From Planctomycetota bacterium (GTDB lineage: Bacteria; Planctomycetota; Phycisphaerae; Phycisphaerales; SM1A02), in the NCBI GenBank assembly GCA_021414025.1, contig JAIOPG010000008.1:1-64000 (forward strand): a DNA stretch of 64,000 bases, in the 5' to 3' direction. The position numbers and the translations under genes are program-made. The notes beneath the pieces are model-generated. The model was not told the origin of the DNA and did no database searches. It worked only from the letters and a program-made list of their open reading frames with translations. Each line of letters opens with the position of its first letter. The stretch's first letter is position 1. Shown piece by piece: positions 26,016-38,708 of this stretch.

Positions 26016-27235
26016 GGGGCCACCTCGTGCACGCGCGGCTCGAGCACGTATTCGCGTCCGCCCCACCGGACCGGCTTGCGCAGGTCCAGGTCCTCGGCGG
26101 CGCCGAAGAAGCATCGCGCGATCAGGAAGCCGCCCAGCGGATGGAAGAACACCGCCAGCATCGGTGCCGCGCAGAGCCTGTGGATGGCCGCGGCGACGAT
26201 CAGGAATGAAAGCGTCGAGAGCACACCGACGCCCAACGCGAAGGAGGCGAGCGGCTCGAGCGAACCGCCGCGCCAGCCGGCGCCGGCGGCGAGCGCGCCC
26301 AGGCTGGCCAGCGGCAGGAGCGTGGCCCCCACGCCGACGATCACGCCGCTGCGGCGCAATCGGGGCGGCTGGCGCTCGGAGCCCTCGATGTAGATCCGCT
26401 TCCAGCCCATCAGGAACTCGCTCAGTTTCTCGTACATCTCCACCATCAGCATGCCATCCGCCATGGCCAGGCCGCCCACGCCGCCGCTGTCGCGCATGCG
26501 CCGCGAGAAGGCGATGTCCTCCAGCAGGTCATCCTTGACGGCGGCGTGCCCGCCCATCTTGTCGTAGGCCCGGCGCTCGAAGAGCAGGAACTGCCCGTTG
26601 GCGAAGACCCGCGGACTCTTGGCCCGGTTCACCTGCGCGATCGGGTACATGCGCATGAGCTCCATGACCGCCACCGGCTGCACCACCGCCTCGAACCAGT
26701 GCCGGATGCGCGGCGTGCTCATGAGCGAAAGCAGCGTCAGGCCGCGCTGATTGAGCATGCCCAGCGAGGCGCGGACCAGCTGCGGCGAGAACTCGACGTC
26801 CGCGTCGGTGAAGAGCAGATGCGTTCCCCGGGCGTGCTCGGCGCCGATGCGCCCGGCGTTGCACTTGCCCGCCCAGTCCGCGGGGCAGGAATCGTTGTCG
26901 ATCAGGCGCAGCCGCGCATCGCGCGCCGCGATCGGCTCGAGGATGGCGCGGGTTCCGTCGGTGCAGCGGTCGAGCACCACGATCACCTCCAGGTTCCGGT
27001 AGTCACTGGCCAGGATGCTTTCGATGCAACCGGGCGCGTGCTTTTCCTCGTTGTGTGCGGGAATGATCACGCTGACCAGGGGCTCGCCGGCGGGAGGCGC
27101 GAAGGCCAGGCCCTGGCGGATCCGCGGAATCCGCGGCAAATCGCGCAGAATCCGCACGCCCACCGTGATCCACCAGCCCGCGCAGCAGCCCGCGGGCACG
27201 ATCAGCATCCACATCAGCAGCACTCGAACGTCCAT
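26012..27235 (-). CDS. Family 2 glycosyltransferase (CrtQ/HpnB-like)
   Basis: 407 residues. An N-terminal membrane span (1-22) precedes a GT-A domain with PLVSVIIPAHNEE, the metal-binding DAD (LLFTDADVEFSP) and a catalytic ED (DLLEDIAFSRRM). Three C-terminal membrane segments follow. This layout matches lipid-modifying GT2 enzymes such as CrtQ and the hopanoid-associated HpnB. A squalene-hopene cyclase gene lies about 11 kb away, so a hopanoid role is conceivable but unproven. The ATG at 27235 lies 6 bases after TAATCT. Confidence 0.78.
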   Translation of the reverse strand: MDVRVLLMWMLIVPAGCCAGWWITVGVRILRDLPRIPRIRQGLAFAPPAGEPLVSVIIPAHNEEKHAPGCIESILASDYRNLEVIVVLDRCTDGTRAILEPIAARDARLRLIDNDSCPADWAGKCNAGRIGAEHARGTHLLFTDADVEFSPQLVRASLGMLNQRGLTLLSLMSTPRIRHWFEAVVQPVAVMELMRMYPIAQVNRAKSPRVFANGQFLLFERRAYDKMGGHAAVKDDLLEDIAFSRRMRDSGGVGGLAMADGMLMVEMYEKLSEFLMGWKRIYIEGSERQPPRLRRSGVIVGVGATLLPLASLGALAAGAGWRGGSLEPLASFALGVGVLSTLSFLIVAAAIHRLCAAPMLAVFFHPLGGFLIARCFFGAAEDLDLRKPVRWGGREYVLEPRVHEVAP

Positions 27236-27241
27236 TGCGCC

Positions 27242-27247
27242 AGATTA
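27242..27247 (-). promoter_or_regulatory. -10-like TAATCT, 6 nt before the GT2 gene
   Basis: Minus-strand TAATCT ends 6 bases before the ATG at 27235. It is part of a 59-base divergent intergenic region. Confidence 0.4.
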
Positions 27248-27282
27248 GCCGAACCCGGCCAGGGGTGACGCGCCCCGCGGTC

Positions 27283-27288
27283 TACACT
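27283..27288 (+). promoter_or_regulatory. -10-like TACACT, 6 nt before the epimerase gene
   Basis: TACACT ends 6 bases before the ATG at 27295, predicting a leaderless transcript. No Shine-Dalgarno sequence. Confidence 0.45.
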
Positions 27289-27294
27289 CGCCCC

Positions 27295-27954
27295 ATGCAG
27301 CCGATCTCCTTCGACCGCAGGGCGGCGCGGGCCTACGACCGCATGTGCATGGAGCGGCTGGGGATTCCCGGCATCGTCCTCATGGAGAACGCGGCGCGCG
27401 GCTGCGCCGACATCGCGCTGCGAATGCTGGGGACGGCCGGCTCGCGATCGCGCGTGGCCGTGCTGTGCGGGCCGGGCCAGAATGGCGGCGATGGGTACGC
27501 CATCACGCGGCACCTGGCCAACGCACAATGCGCCGTCGACCTCTTCGTCCACGGCGAGCCCGCGGCGGATTCCGACGCCAACGTCAATGCGTGCATCGCA
27601 GCGGCCATGAACATTCCTCGGCAGCCGCTCACGCCGAAATCGCACCTTGGCGGCTACGCGCTGCTGGTGGACGCGCTGTGGGGCACCGGCCTGGACCGGC
27701 CGCTGGCGCCGGCCGACCAGGCGCTGATCGAAATCGTCAACAGCGCCGGGCGCCCGGTGCTGAGCGTCGACCTTCCCAGCGGCATGGACGCCGACACCGG
27801 CGAGCCGCTTCCGGTCTGCGTCGGCGCGACCATCACCGTCACGATGGTCGCACCCAAGAAAGGCTTCGCCAACCCCGGGGCATCGCGGCTCATCGGCCGC
27901 CTGGAGATCGTCTCGATCGGCGGGCCCGCGCCCGGCGCTGCGGTCGGCGGATAG
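27295..27954 (+). CDS. nnrE: NAD(P)H-hydrate epimerase (YjeF N-terminal domain)
   Basis: 219 residues. It epimerises damaged R-NADHX/NADPHX so that the partner dehydratase can repair it. It has VLMENAARGCADIA, VLCGPGQNGGDGYAITRHL and LVDALWGTGLDRPL...VLSVDLPSGMDADTG, all family hallmarks. Only the epimerase (YjeF_N) half is present; the NnrD dehydratase domain is not fused and is not adjacent. The start at 27295 is supported by the -10-like box 6 bases upstream. Confidence 0.92.
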   Translation: MQPISFDRRAARAYDRMCMERLGIPGIVLMENAARGCADIALRMLGTAGSRSRVAVLCGPGQNGGDGYAITRHLANAQCAVDLFVHGEPAADSDANVNACIAAAMNIPRQPLTPKSHLGGYALLVDALWGTGLDRPLAPADQALIEIVNSAGRPVLSVDLPSGMDADTGEPLPVCVGATITVTMVAPKKGFANPGASRLIGRLEIVSIGGPAPGAAVGG

Positions 27955-27992
27955 TCCCGCCTTTCCGCAGCCCGAGAGTGGAATAAAACCTC

Positions 27993-27998
27993 TACGAT
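27993..27998 (+). promoter_or_regulatory. -10-like TACGAT, 9 nt before the ABC permease gene
   Basis: TACGAT ends 9 bases before the GTG at 28008. The 53-base gap after the epimerase gene has no terminator. Confidence 0.4.
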
Positions 27999-28007
27999 CT
28001 CGCTCCC

Positions 28008-29646
28008 GTGTATCCCGCGCAACTCGCCAATCGATATCTCACAAGCCGGATCATTCCGCTGATCGCGGTGGCGGCGGTGGCGCTCTGCGTGGCCCTGGTG
28101 GTGATCGTGGTCAGCGTCATGAGCGGATTCCTGGACCTGCTCCGCGCCAGCGGCCGCACGCTGATCGGCGATGTGATCATCACCTGCCCGGTGCGCGGCA
28201 TCCCCTGGTACGGAGAGTTGATCGCGGACATCGAGGCGATGCCCGAGACCGCGGCCGCGACTCCGGTCATCGACACCTACGGGCTGGTGCGCATGCCCTA
28301 CCCGGAAGGCAGCGAGAAGGACATCGTCACCGCGAACGTGTGGGGCATCGAGCCGCACAGCTTCAATCGCGTGACGGACTACGCCCGCGCCCTCTACTGG
28401 AAGCCGCCAGCCAGCCCCGAGGCCGCCGCCGCCATGCAGCCCGACGATCCGCGCCTGCAATTGAAGAAAACCATCGAGCAGGATGGGCTCGACCTGGTGC
28501 AGCACGACACCGGCGATCCGGGGCTCGTGCTGGGCATGCACGTCTCGATGGCCAACGACCGGCGCCGCGACGGCAGCTACAAGCCGCGCTTCCAATGGTT
28601 CATGCCCAGGTACACCGTCACGCTGACGCTGGTGCCGATCAGCGCCAAGGGCACGATCGCCGAGCCGCGCGAGCGCGCCTTTCCCATCGTCAACGAGTTC
28701 CGCAGCGGCGTCTACCAGATCGACAAGAACCGCGTCATGATTCCGCTCGCCGAGGCGCAGAAGCTGCTGCGCATGGACGAGGGCACCCTCTACGACATGA
28801 ACGCGCCACCCCAGCCGGACGGCAGCCTGCCGATCCTGGGGGTCAGTCCCGCGAAAGTCTCCAAGGTCCTGGTCCGCGCCAAGCCGGGGGTGACGCCCGA
28901 CCAGCTCCGCGACGCGGTGGCCGCGGTCTATGACAAGTTCTCCCGCGACATTGCCGTCGATCCCTCCAAGACGGTGAAGGCGCCGATGACGGGGTATGTG
29001 AGCATCCTGACCTGGGAGCAGCAGCTGCGCGACCTCATCGGTCCCGTGGAAAAAGAGCGGGAGATGATGCGGATCCTCTTCTCGATCGTCTACCTGGTCT
29101 GCGCCGGCCTGGTGCTGAGCATCTTCTGGGCCATCGTGCAGGAGAAGACCCGCGATGTCGGCATCCTGCGCTCGGTGGGTGCGAGCCGCCCCGGCATCCT
29201 GTGGATCTTCTTGCAGTATGGCCTGGTCATCGGCGCCGTCGGGGGATTGGCGGGCATCGGCGTGGGATGGCTCGTCATCCGCAACATCAACTCGATCCAC
29301 GAGGCGATCGGGCAGGACGCGCCGCGCTGGAGCTGGATCGCCTGCTTCGCCATGGCGCTGGCGAGCTTCGTGCTGAGCGTGCGCGGCGCCTTGGCGGGAG
29401 TGCTGCTGCGCACGCTGCTCTGGACCGTGACCGGCTCCACGCTGGTGCTGGTCGGCGTGCTGCTGACGCTGCACCGCGGCACGCTCATCTGGGATCCCAG
29501 CGTCTACTACTTCGACCACATTCCCGACCAGGTGGATTGGTTCACCGCCATGATCACCTGGTGCGGCGCGGTCGTCTTCAGCGTGCTCGGCGCCAGCATT
29601 CCCGCCGCCAAGGCCGCCGACATCCATCCGGTGAGGGCCCTGCGCT

Positions 29647-29654
<8 letters not shown>
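28008..29654 (+). CDS. LolC/LolE-type ABC transporter permease
   Basis: 548 residues of the FtsX/LolCE fold: one N-terminal membrane span (about 15-42), a large periplasmic domain (about 45-350), then three C-terminal spans. MRILFSIVYLVCAGLVLSIFWAIVQEKTRDVGILRSVGAS is the signature coupling region, and the protein ends AAKAADIHPVRALRYE. The periplasmic domain is larger than in E. coli LolC/E. The start is GTG at 28008. With the ATPase encoded immediately downstream (8-base overlap) it forms a lipoprotein-release or MacB-like exporter. There is a single permease gene, so a homodimer (LolF-like) is expected. Confidence 0.88.
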
Positions 29655-30342
<688 letters not shown>

Positions 30343-30352
30343 AAGGTCGCGA

Positions 30353-31687
30353 TCAATCGCGGGCCATGTAGCGCTGCTTCACGGCCTGGGCCAATTGCTG
30401 CGCGTTCCAGCCGAAGCGCTTCTGCATGGCCTCCTCCCAGGGAATCCCCGCCTTCACGTCCTTCACCCACGCGCCGAACTTGCGGCCGTCGGTGTGAATC
30501 AGGAAGTCCACCGTCATGTAGCCGATCGCGTAGCCGATCGCGTTGGCGCCCGGCCAGGAGCCATCCTCGTAGTTCAGCCGGAGGATCGATTGCACATCGT
30601 TGTTGCCGGCGCGGATCCATTCGAGACCCTGCGGCGTGCGATCCCCCTTGGTCGTGGATTGCGGAAAGCTCTCCGCGGCGACGTACTCCGCGTAGCCCTC
30701 GTCGGCCCAGGCGGGCAGGCGCATCGGCGAGCCGTAGCGGTGCATGAATCCGTGCGAGGCCTCGTGCACCAGCGTCGACATGAATCGGTTCGCGTCCTCG
30801 CTGCGGTAGGCGCTGACGACCACCTTGGGGCCGACCATGTGGCAGAGGCCGATCGCGCCGGGCGGCGGCTCCATGTCGAAGGCGGCCTTCTCGATGGCGC
30901 GGTAGTGCCCGTCGGTCGCGGAGACGATGACGACCGCCTTGCCGTGAAAGATGTTCAACCCGGCGGGAAGCCCGAACATCTCCGCGACGGTCTGGTACAT
31001 GGCGTCCATGCGCCGGGCCAGTTCCCGGGTTTCACCCAGGGGCAGGTCGGCGTAGAGGACCCAGAAATCTCCCTCGACCATCGAGTAGCGCAGGTTCACC
31101 TGTTTCAGCCAGCGCTCCGCGTCAGCCTTCATCTCGGCCAGGGCTTCGGCTCGCTCCGCATCCGTCGCCACACTCCAGGGCTTGGCGTGCGTCGCGGCGT
31201 CCCCGGCCGCGGGCGCGCCGGCGCCGACCGTCTTGTCCTGAAAATCCTTTTCCTTGGCGATGCGGCGATCCTCGACGGCCTTGCGCCGGTTCTGTGCGAC
31301 CTCCAACCGCAGGGCCTCCGCGTCATCCGCCAAGGCGCGATCGCGCTTGATGGCGTCGCGCAGCGCGGACTCGGCGAGCTTGTCGCCCCCCTCCAGAGCG
31401 AAGAGCATCCGCGCCAGCCCGAGATAGGAGCCCCCCTGCCGCCAGTCCATCAGCTTCCGGCAGAGACGGTTGGCGTCATCGGGCCGGAAATCCTTCCACG
31501 CGGCGCGGCCGAAGGTGCCCTCGATCCCCTCGAAATCCCACTTGGAAATCGAGCCTTTCACGGACGCACCGCTGACCAATTTGACCTTCCACGGAAGTGG
31601 CGGTTCCACCACGCCTTGGGCGTGCAGCGTGGAGCAGAGCACCATTGCAATAACTGTTCCCAGCAAGAATTGTGAAAATCCGCGCAT
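30353..31687 (-). CDS. Secreted HExxH metallopeptidase-like protein (peptidase MA-like)
   Basis: 444 residues. A signal peptide (1-23, ending ...CSTLHAQG) is followed by a helical, charged region (about 70-170) and a gluzincin-type catalytic domain with VHEASHGFMHRYG (HExxH) and, 20 residues on, the downstream glutamate in ADEGYAEYVA. Substrate unknown. The mature protein is probably periplasmic or surface-exposed. The ATG at 31687 is supported by a TACTTT box 8 bases upstream. It converges with lolD (10-base gap). Confidence 0.78.
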   Translation of the reverse strand: MRGFSQFLLGTVIAMVLCSTLHAQGVVEPPLPWKVKLVSGASVKGSISKWDFEGIEGTFGRAAWKDFRPDDANRLCRKLMDWRQGGSYLGLARMLFALEGGDKLAESALRDAIKRDRALADDAEALRLEVAQNRRKAVEDRRIAKEKDFQDKTVGAGAPAAGDAATHAKPWSVATDAERAEALAEMKADAERWLKQVNLRYSMVEGDFWVLYADLPLGETRELARRMDAMYQTVAEMFGLPAGLNIFHGKAVVIVSATDGHYRAIEKAAFDMEPPPGAIGLCHMVGPKVVVSAYRSEDANRFMSTLVHEASHGFMHRYGSPMRLPAWADEGYAEYVAAESFPQSTTKGDRTPQGLEWIRAGNNDVQSILRLNYEDGSWPGANAIGYAIGYMTVDFLIHTDGRKFGAWVKDVKAGIPWEEAMQKRFGWNAQQLAQAVKQRYMARD

Positions 31688-31695
31688 CGGGCACC

Positions 31696-31701
31696 AAAGT
31701 A
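31696..31701 (-). promoter_or_regulatory. -10-like TACTTT, 8 nt before the peptidase gene
   Basis: Minus-strand TACTTT ends 8 bases before the ATG at 31687. It lies in the 80-base divergent gap shared with clpC. Confidence 0.35.
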
Positions 31702-31707
31702 CTCGGC

Positions 31708-31713
31708 TACCAT
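31708..31713 (+). promoter_or_regulatory. Candidate -10 (TACCAT) of clpC
   Basis: TACCAT lies 54 bases before the clpC ATG, with no good -35. It would give a leader of roughly 47 bases carrying a strong AGGAGG site. No CtsR or CIRCE operator repeat is visible. Confidence 0.3.
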
Positions 31714-31767
31714 CGTCGATGGAAGGTCAGTTCTTCTTTCACGGGACCAAATTTCAGGAGGATCGCG

Positions 31768-34299
<2,532 letters not shown>

Positions 34300-34323
34300 A
34301 CGCCGCATTTCAAGTGCATGTCC

Positions 34324-34359
34324 AGCCGCGCCTCTTCATCGGGGCGCGGCTTTGTTTTT
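34324..34359 (+). terminator. Intrinsic terminator of clpC
   Basis: Arms AGCCGCGCC (34324-34332) / GGCGCGGCT (34343-34351), a 10-base loop, then TTTGTTTTT. It is 25 bases after the clpC stop and 14 bases before the convergent lipoprotein gene end. Confidence 0.85.
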
Positions 34360-34373
34360 GAAATGGATTCCGC

Positions 34374-35024
34374 TCAGCGGATGCTGACCAGTTTCATGCC
34401 CGAGGGGGTCGACTCGAACTCCATCGCGGTGAATTTGTAGCTGCCTCGCAGGGTCGAATCCAATTCCGCGGAAAGGTGCGTGGCATCCCGGTTGCGGACG
34501 ATGGCGTGGCCGTTGCGCAGATTGATCTGCATGCAGTTCAGGGTGGCCATCACTTCCTTCCGGTTGACGGTGAAGAAGGTCTTGAAGTACTCGAGGCCGC
34601 CGCGGTCGGCGAGATCCCGCTTCGCCTCCTCGGAGAGCAACTGGTTCCAGAGCAGCTCGTACTCCTCGTTGCGCACGCACTCCGAAACGTGGGCCACCAC
34701 CTGCTCCGGAAACATGGCGCGGAGCACCACGTCGCCGTTGGCCTTGCGCTCGCGCAGCTCGATCTGCGGGGTTTCGGCCTCGGGCGCGCTGCCCGGGGTC
34801 TTCGCGGCCGCGTCCTTGCGCTCGGGTCGCTTGGAGGTGTAGATGACCCGGGTGCCGTCCGGCTTCACGAAGGTCTCGTCGGCGGCGCGGCCCGTGGCGT
34901 CCACTTCGAACTGCGGCCGGTAGCGATACTCGATCTTTTCCTGGGCACACCCGCAGATCACGGCGCCCGCCGCGAGCGCGACCGCGATCCCGCGGAACCG
35001 GCTCGGGCTCGATCTACGCCCCAT
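34374..35024 (-). CDS. Predicted small lipoprotein of unknown function
   Basis: 216 residues. A hydrophobic N-terminus with lipobox-like VICGC (Cys about residue 26) is followed by a charged Lys/Glu/Pro segment. A globular C-terminal half (about 100-216: VVAHVSECVRNEEYELLWNQLLSEEAKRD...) resembles lumazine/NTF2-like or DUF4878-type folds only loosely. Its start overlaps the nadB stop by 11 bases, so it is co-expressed with nadB. I do not recognise the family. Confidence 0.65.
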   Translation of the reverse strand: MGRRSSPSRFRGIAVALAAGAVICGCAQEKIEYRYRPQFEVDATGRAADETFVKPDGTRVIYTSKRPERKDAAAKTPGSAPEAETPQIELRERKANGDVVLRAMFPEQVVAHVSECVRNEEYELLWNQLLSEEAKRDLADRGGLEYFKTFFTVNRKEVMATLNCMQINLRNGHAIVRNRDATHLSAELDSTLRGSYKFTAMEFESTPSGMKLVSIR

Positions 35025-36684
35025 CGGCCTGCGACGACGCCAGCAAGCCGAGCGCGCTCCATTGAAATTCCTCGCTGCCTTTGGCCCAGACGAAGTGCCC
35101 CGCGAGCTCGGGATCGAGCGCGGGCCGGTCGAGACGGTTGTGCGTGCCGCGGCTCTCGTGGCGAGCCAGCGCCGCCAGCACCATGAGCCGCGCGGCGGTG
35201 AGCATGTTCTGCGTCTCCCAGCCCACGGGCTCCTCGAAGACCGAGTCGAAGGCGTAGCGCCCCCAGAAGGCGAACATCTCCAGCATGTCGCTCAGCTTGG
35301 CGGAGCTCCGCTCGATGCCCACGTTGCGCCACATGGCGCTGCGCAGGCTGCTGCGGACATCCGCCAGGTCCAACTCGCCGCGCTCGGGCCGCTCCACTTC
35401 GTGCATCAGGGGGACCGGCTGCGCGGGGGAAAGGTCATCCTGCTGCAGGGCCTGGGCAACGCGCCGGCCGAAGACGAGGCCCTCGAGCAGACTGTTGCTC
35501 GCCAGGCGGTTGGCGCCATGCACGCCGGTTGCGGCGCACTCGCCGCAGGCGTAGAGCCCGGGCACATTGGTGCGACCGTGGAGGTCGGTGCGCGCGCCGC
35601 CAATGCTGTAGTGGGCTGCGGGATGCACCGGGATGCAGTCGCGCCCCGCGTCCAGGCCGAACCCCGCCAGCATCCGGGCCAGGCCCGGGAAGCGCCGGGC
35701 AAATCCGGCGGAGCCCATGCATCGGGCGTCGAGCCAGACGTGCGACTCGCCCGACTTGGCCAGGTGCCGCACGATCGCGCGGCTCACCACGTCGCGCGGC
35801 GCGAGGTCGCCCAGCTCGTGCAGGCCGGGCATGATCGAGGCGCCGTCGCGGTCGACCAGCTTCGCCCCCTCGCCGCGCACCGCCTCGCTGATCAGGTGCC
35901 GCGGCGCGCCGGCGACGTAGAGCGTGGTGGGATGGAACTGCATGAACTCCAGGTCGGTCACGGCGGCGCCGGCACGCCACGCCATGGCCACGCCGTCGCC
36001 GGTGGCAACCTTGGGATTGGTGGTCTCGCGGAAAATCTGTCCCGAGCCGCCCGTGGCCAGCACAGTGGCGCGGGCCCAGATGATCTGCAGGCCGTGGCGC
36101 GGATGCCAGGTCAGCAGGCCCGCGGCGCGGCGCCGACCCTTGCGCTGGTCCACCAGGATGTCGATGGCGAAGCAGCGGTCGAAGACGCGCACGCGCCTTT
36201 GCAAGCGCACCCGCTCGACCAGGCAGCGGGCCAATTCGACCCCGGTCGCGTCGCCATCCGTGTGCATGATGCGATTGAAGTGGTGCCCGCCTTCCAGTCC
36301 CAGCTCCGGCTCGCCGCCGGGTCCGCGATCCACCCGCATCCCCCACTTCAAGAGTTGGCGGATTTCCCCGGGGCCTTCTTCGACCAGAGCTCGCACGGCC
36401 TCCGGCTCGCAGAGCCCGGCCCCCGCTTCAAGGGTGTCCTGGATGTGGCTGCGCAGGCTGTCCGCGGCCGCCATCACCGCCGCGATGCCCCCCTGCGCCC
36501 AGGAGGTGTTCGAGAGGTCGACCGACTCCTTCGCCAACAGGATCACATCCTGATGCTCGGAGGCCTCGATCGCGGCCCGCAGTCCGGCCACGCCCGTGCC
36601 CACCACCACGACGTCGGTGAAGATCTGCGGGAGCAGCGCCGAACGAAATGGAATCAGCAGCTCTCGTTCGTGGTAGGAGTTCAT
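35014..36684 (-). CDS. nadB: L-aspartate oxidase
   Basis: A 556-residue FAD enzyme that oxidises L-aspartate to iminoaspartate for de novo NAD synthesis. It has the Rossmann motif VVVVGTGVAGLRAAIEA, SWAQGGIAAVM, HTDGDATGVELARCL, the active-site region TTLYV...RHLISEAVRGEGAKLVD, HPAAHYSIGGARTDLHGRTNVPGLYACGECA and GVHGANRLASNSLLEGLVFG. The ATG at 36684 overlaps the preceding stop (ATGA). nadA and nadC are not in the window. The neighbours show no NAD theme, though an NADHX epimerase is encoded 8 kb away. Confidence 0.95.
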   Translation of the reverse strand: MNSYHERELLIPFRSALLPQIFTDVVVVGTGVAGLRAAIEASEHQDVILLAKESVDLSNTSWAQGGIAAVMAAADSLRSHIQDTLEAGAGLCEPEAVRALVEEGPGEIRQLLKWGMRVDRGPGGEPELGLEGGHHFNRIMHTDGDATGVELARCLVERVRLQRRVRVFDRCFAIDILVDQRKGRRRAAGLLTWHPRHGLQIIWARATVLATGGSGQIFRETTNPKVATGDGVAMAWRAGAAVTDLEFMQFHPTTLYVAGAPRHLISEAVRGEGAKLVDRDGASIMPGLHELGDLAPRDVVSRAIVRHLAKSGESHVWLDARCMGSAGFARRFPGLARMLAGFGLDAGRDCIPVHPAAHYSIGGARTDLHGRTNVPGLYACGECAATGVHGANRLASNSLLEGLVFGRRVAQALQQDDLSPAQPVPLMHEVERPERGELDLADVRSSLRSAMWRNVGIERSSAKLSDMLEMFAFWGRYAFDSVFEEPVGWETQNMLTAARLMVLAALARHESRGTHNRLDRPALDPELAGHFVWAKGSEEFQWSALGLLASSQADGA

Positions 36685-37943
36685 TTGGACTGCGTGGACG
36701 CCGGCGCCGAGGGCTCCGCGGCCGGAGGCGCCACGGTTTCGCCGGCGAGCAATCCGTTCTCCGAGATCCGGGCCAGCCAGAGCTGACTCGTGCGGCCGGT
36801 GCCGCGCTGGCTGGTCCACATCAGGAATTTTCCATCGCGAGTGATGGCGGGCAGCAGATCCGCGCCATCGGCGCAGGTGACCCGGTGCGGCTGCGCCGGC
36901 GGCGCCGAGCGATCCGTCGGCACGGGCAGGGCCAGCAGTTCGTAGTTGTCATGCCCGACGCGGCTCGACGCGTAGACCAGGGTGGATCCATCGGGGGTGA
37001 AGTACGGGGCCCAGTTCACGGCGCCATCGTTGGTGACGGCGAGGGGCTCGCCGATCCCGGTCACCGCGCCCGCGCCGTCAAAGGCCACGTCGGCGACGTA
37101 GATCTGCAGGAGATTGTCACCCTTGCGGTCGGCGCGCCAGACGATCTTCTTGCCGTCGGGACTGAAGAAGGCGCCGCCGTCGTAGCCGGGCAGCGAGACG
37201 ATTCGGGTGATTTTCTTGGTGGGCAGGTCCATCACGAAGATGTCACCCTCGCCGCTTTCCAGCGAGGTGTAGAGCAGCGTGCGGCCGTCGGGACTGGTGG
37301 AGCACTCGGCGGTGTAGGCCTTGCCGTCGCCGACCAGCGTCTTGAGACCCTCGGGATCGTTCTGCGACGCGCCCAGGTCCACCTCCACCACGCGCATCTC
37401 CGGCGGAAAACTCCAGCGGTAGTTGCGCGTGCCGCGCTGGTAGCCCGGCGTCTCCTGCTTGGCCGGCGGCGTGATCGTGCTGGCGAAGATCAGGTGGTTG
37501 GGGATGGTCGGATGGAACCAGCCGCAGGTGTTGGCGCTGCCGGGCGGACTGACTTGGCGGATGTTGCGCAGGCGGAACTCGCGCTCATGCGGGCCGAAGC
37601 TCTGACCCTGCCCCTCGTCGCGCAGGTTCGCCACGTACATGCTGTAGTACTCGCTCGCGGGGTTGCCCTCGGCATCGCGCTCGATCGCCTGAAAAACCAC
37701 CTGCGTCCCATCCACATTGAAGTAGGCCTCTCCCGCCTTCACGAATCGCTCCGGCAGCGTGAGCTGCACCTGGCCACCCAGCACGGCCTCCGATTTGCGC
37801 CAGTCGATCGTGTCCTTCTTCGCCGCGGCTTCGCCACCCTTCGCGGCGGGCGCTGCAGTCGGCGGCGCGCTCGTGCCTGCGGCGCTGCTGGGTGCGGGCG
37901 AAGATTGCGCCAGGGCGCACAGGAGAAGGATCAACGATGTCAT
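36681..37943 (-). CDS. TolB-like beta-propeller (PD40) periplasmic protein
   Basis: 420 residues. A short signal peptide (1-20) and a Pro/Ala linker precede WD40-like PD40 blades with repeated SPDGRTLLYTS, SPDGKKIVWRADRKGD and TPDGSTLVYASSRVGHDNYEL motifs. These are TolB-type propellers that often dock peptidoglycan-associated lipoproteins. The ATG at 37943 is 8 bases after TACACT, which decides between it and an out-of-frame upstream ATG. It is the first gene of the unit with nadB and the small lipoprotein. Confidence 0.78.
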   Translation of the reverse strand: MTSLILLLCALAQSSPAPSSAAGTSAPPTAAPAAKGGEAAAKKDTIDWRKSEAVLGGQVQLTLPERFVKAGEAYFNVDGTQVVFQAIERDAEGNPASEYYSMYVANLRDEGQGQSFGPHEREFRLRNIRQVSPPGSANTCGWFHPTIPNHLIFASTITPPAKQETPGYQRGTRNYRWSFPPEMRVVEVDLGASQNDPEGLKTLVGDGKAYTAECSTSPDGRTLLYTSLESGEGDIFVMDLPTKKITRIVSLPGYDGGAFFSPDGKKIVWRADRKGDNLLQIYVADVAFDGAGAVTGIGEPLAVTNDGAVNWAPYFTPDGSTLVYASSRVGHDNYELLALPVPTDRSAPPAQPHRVTCADGADLLPAITRDGKFLMWTSQRGTGRTSQLWLARISENGLLAGETVAPPAAEPSAPASTQSK

Positions 37944-37951
37944 AATCCATG

Positions 37952-37957
37952 AGTGTA
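37952..37957 (-). promoter_or_regulatory. -10-like TACACT, 8 nt before the TolB-like gene
   Basis: Minus-strand TACACT ends 8 bases before the ATG at 37943. It is likely the promoter of the TolB-like/nadB/lipoprotein unit. Confidence 0.4.
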
Positions 37958-38025
37958 CGCATCCCCGCCTCCCAATTGCATGCCTCGATCGACTTCATTT
38001 CGAGGCGTTTGGCAGGGGTTTCCCC

Positions 38026-38697
38026 ATGGATGAACCCACCCTTTCGCACGACGGTTTCCGCGTGGTTCATGCGGCGAGCGATTTCGTCGTCCTGGAGAAG
38101 GCGTCGGGATTGCTCTCAGTTCCGGGGATTGGCCCGGCCAATGCGGATTGCCTGGCCACGCGCGTCGCGGCTGTTTTCCCGGGCGCCCGCAACGTGCACC
38201 GCCTGGACCAGCACACCAGCGGGCTCATCGTGATGGCCCTGAATGCCCAGAGCCATCGAGCGCTGAGCATGGCCTTCGAGGCGCGGCGGGTGACGAAGGC
38301 CTACCACGCGATTGCCCTCGGGCACGCGCAGACCGACGAGGGCGAGATCGATCTTCCGCTTCGCAAGGAGGCGCTGGGCTCGGCTCGACAGATCGTCTGC
38401 CACGAACAGGGCAAGGCGAGCCGGACCCGCTGGCATGCCGAAGCACGGCTGGAGTTCGTTCCATCGTCGGTTGCTTCTTCGAAGGCCCCCTGCCGGTGCA
38501 CGCGCTTTCGCCTTGAGCCCATGACGGGCCGCAGCCATCAGCTTCGGGTTCATCTCGCCTCCATCGGCCACCCCATTCTCGCCGACGAGTTGTACGCGAC
38601 GGAAGTGGTGAAACGTGCCGCGACACGGCTCTGCCTTCACGCCACCGAGCTCGCATGGGGCGAATTCAAGTTCACGGCGCCGCATCCTTTTCACTGA
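38026..38697 (+). CDS. RluA-family RNA pseudouridine synthase
   Basis: 223 residues. The catalytic motif HRLDQHTSGLIV (Asp61) and RSHQLRVHLASIGHPILADELY place it in the RluA/RluD family, which isomerises uridines in rRNA or tRNA. There is no S4 domain, so it resembles RluA or TruC in size. The ATG at 38026 gives the compact core (HDGFRVVHAASDFVVLEKASGLLSVPG). An extended open frame upstream is antisense to the TolB-like gene and is not credible. It converges with shc (12-base gap). Confidence 0.9.
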   Translation: MDEPTLSHDGFRVVHAASDFVVLEKASGLLSVPGIGPANADCLATRVAAVFPGARNVHRLDQHTSGLIVMALNAQSHRALSMAFEARRVTKAYHAIALGHAQTDEGEIDLPLRKEALGSARQIVCHEQGKASRTRWHAEARLEFVPSSVASSKAPCRCTRFRLEPMTGRSHQLRVHLASIGHPILADELYATEVVKRAATRLCLHATELAWGEFKFTAPHPFH

Positions 38698-38708
38698 CTT
38701 GAAAAGCG

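Noticed and set aside
31688-31767. CtsR or CIRCE operator before clpC
   Set aside because: No GGTCAAA heptad repeat or CIRCE inverted repeat is seen in the 80-base gap.
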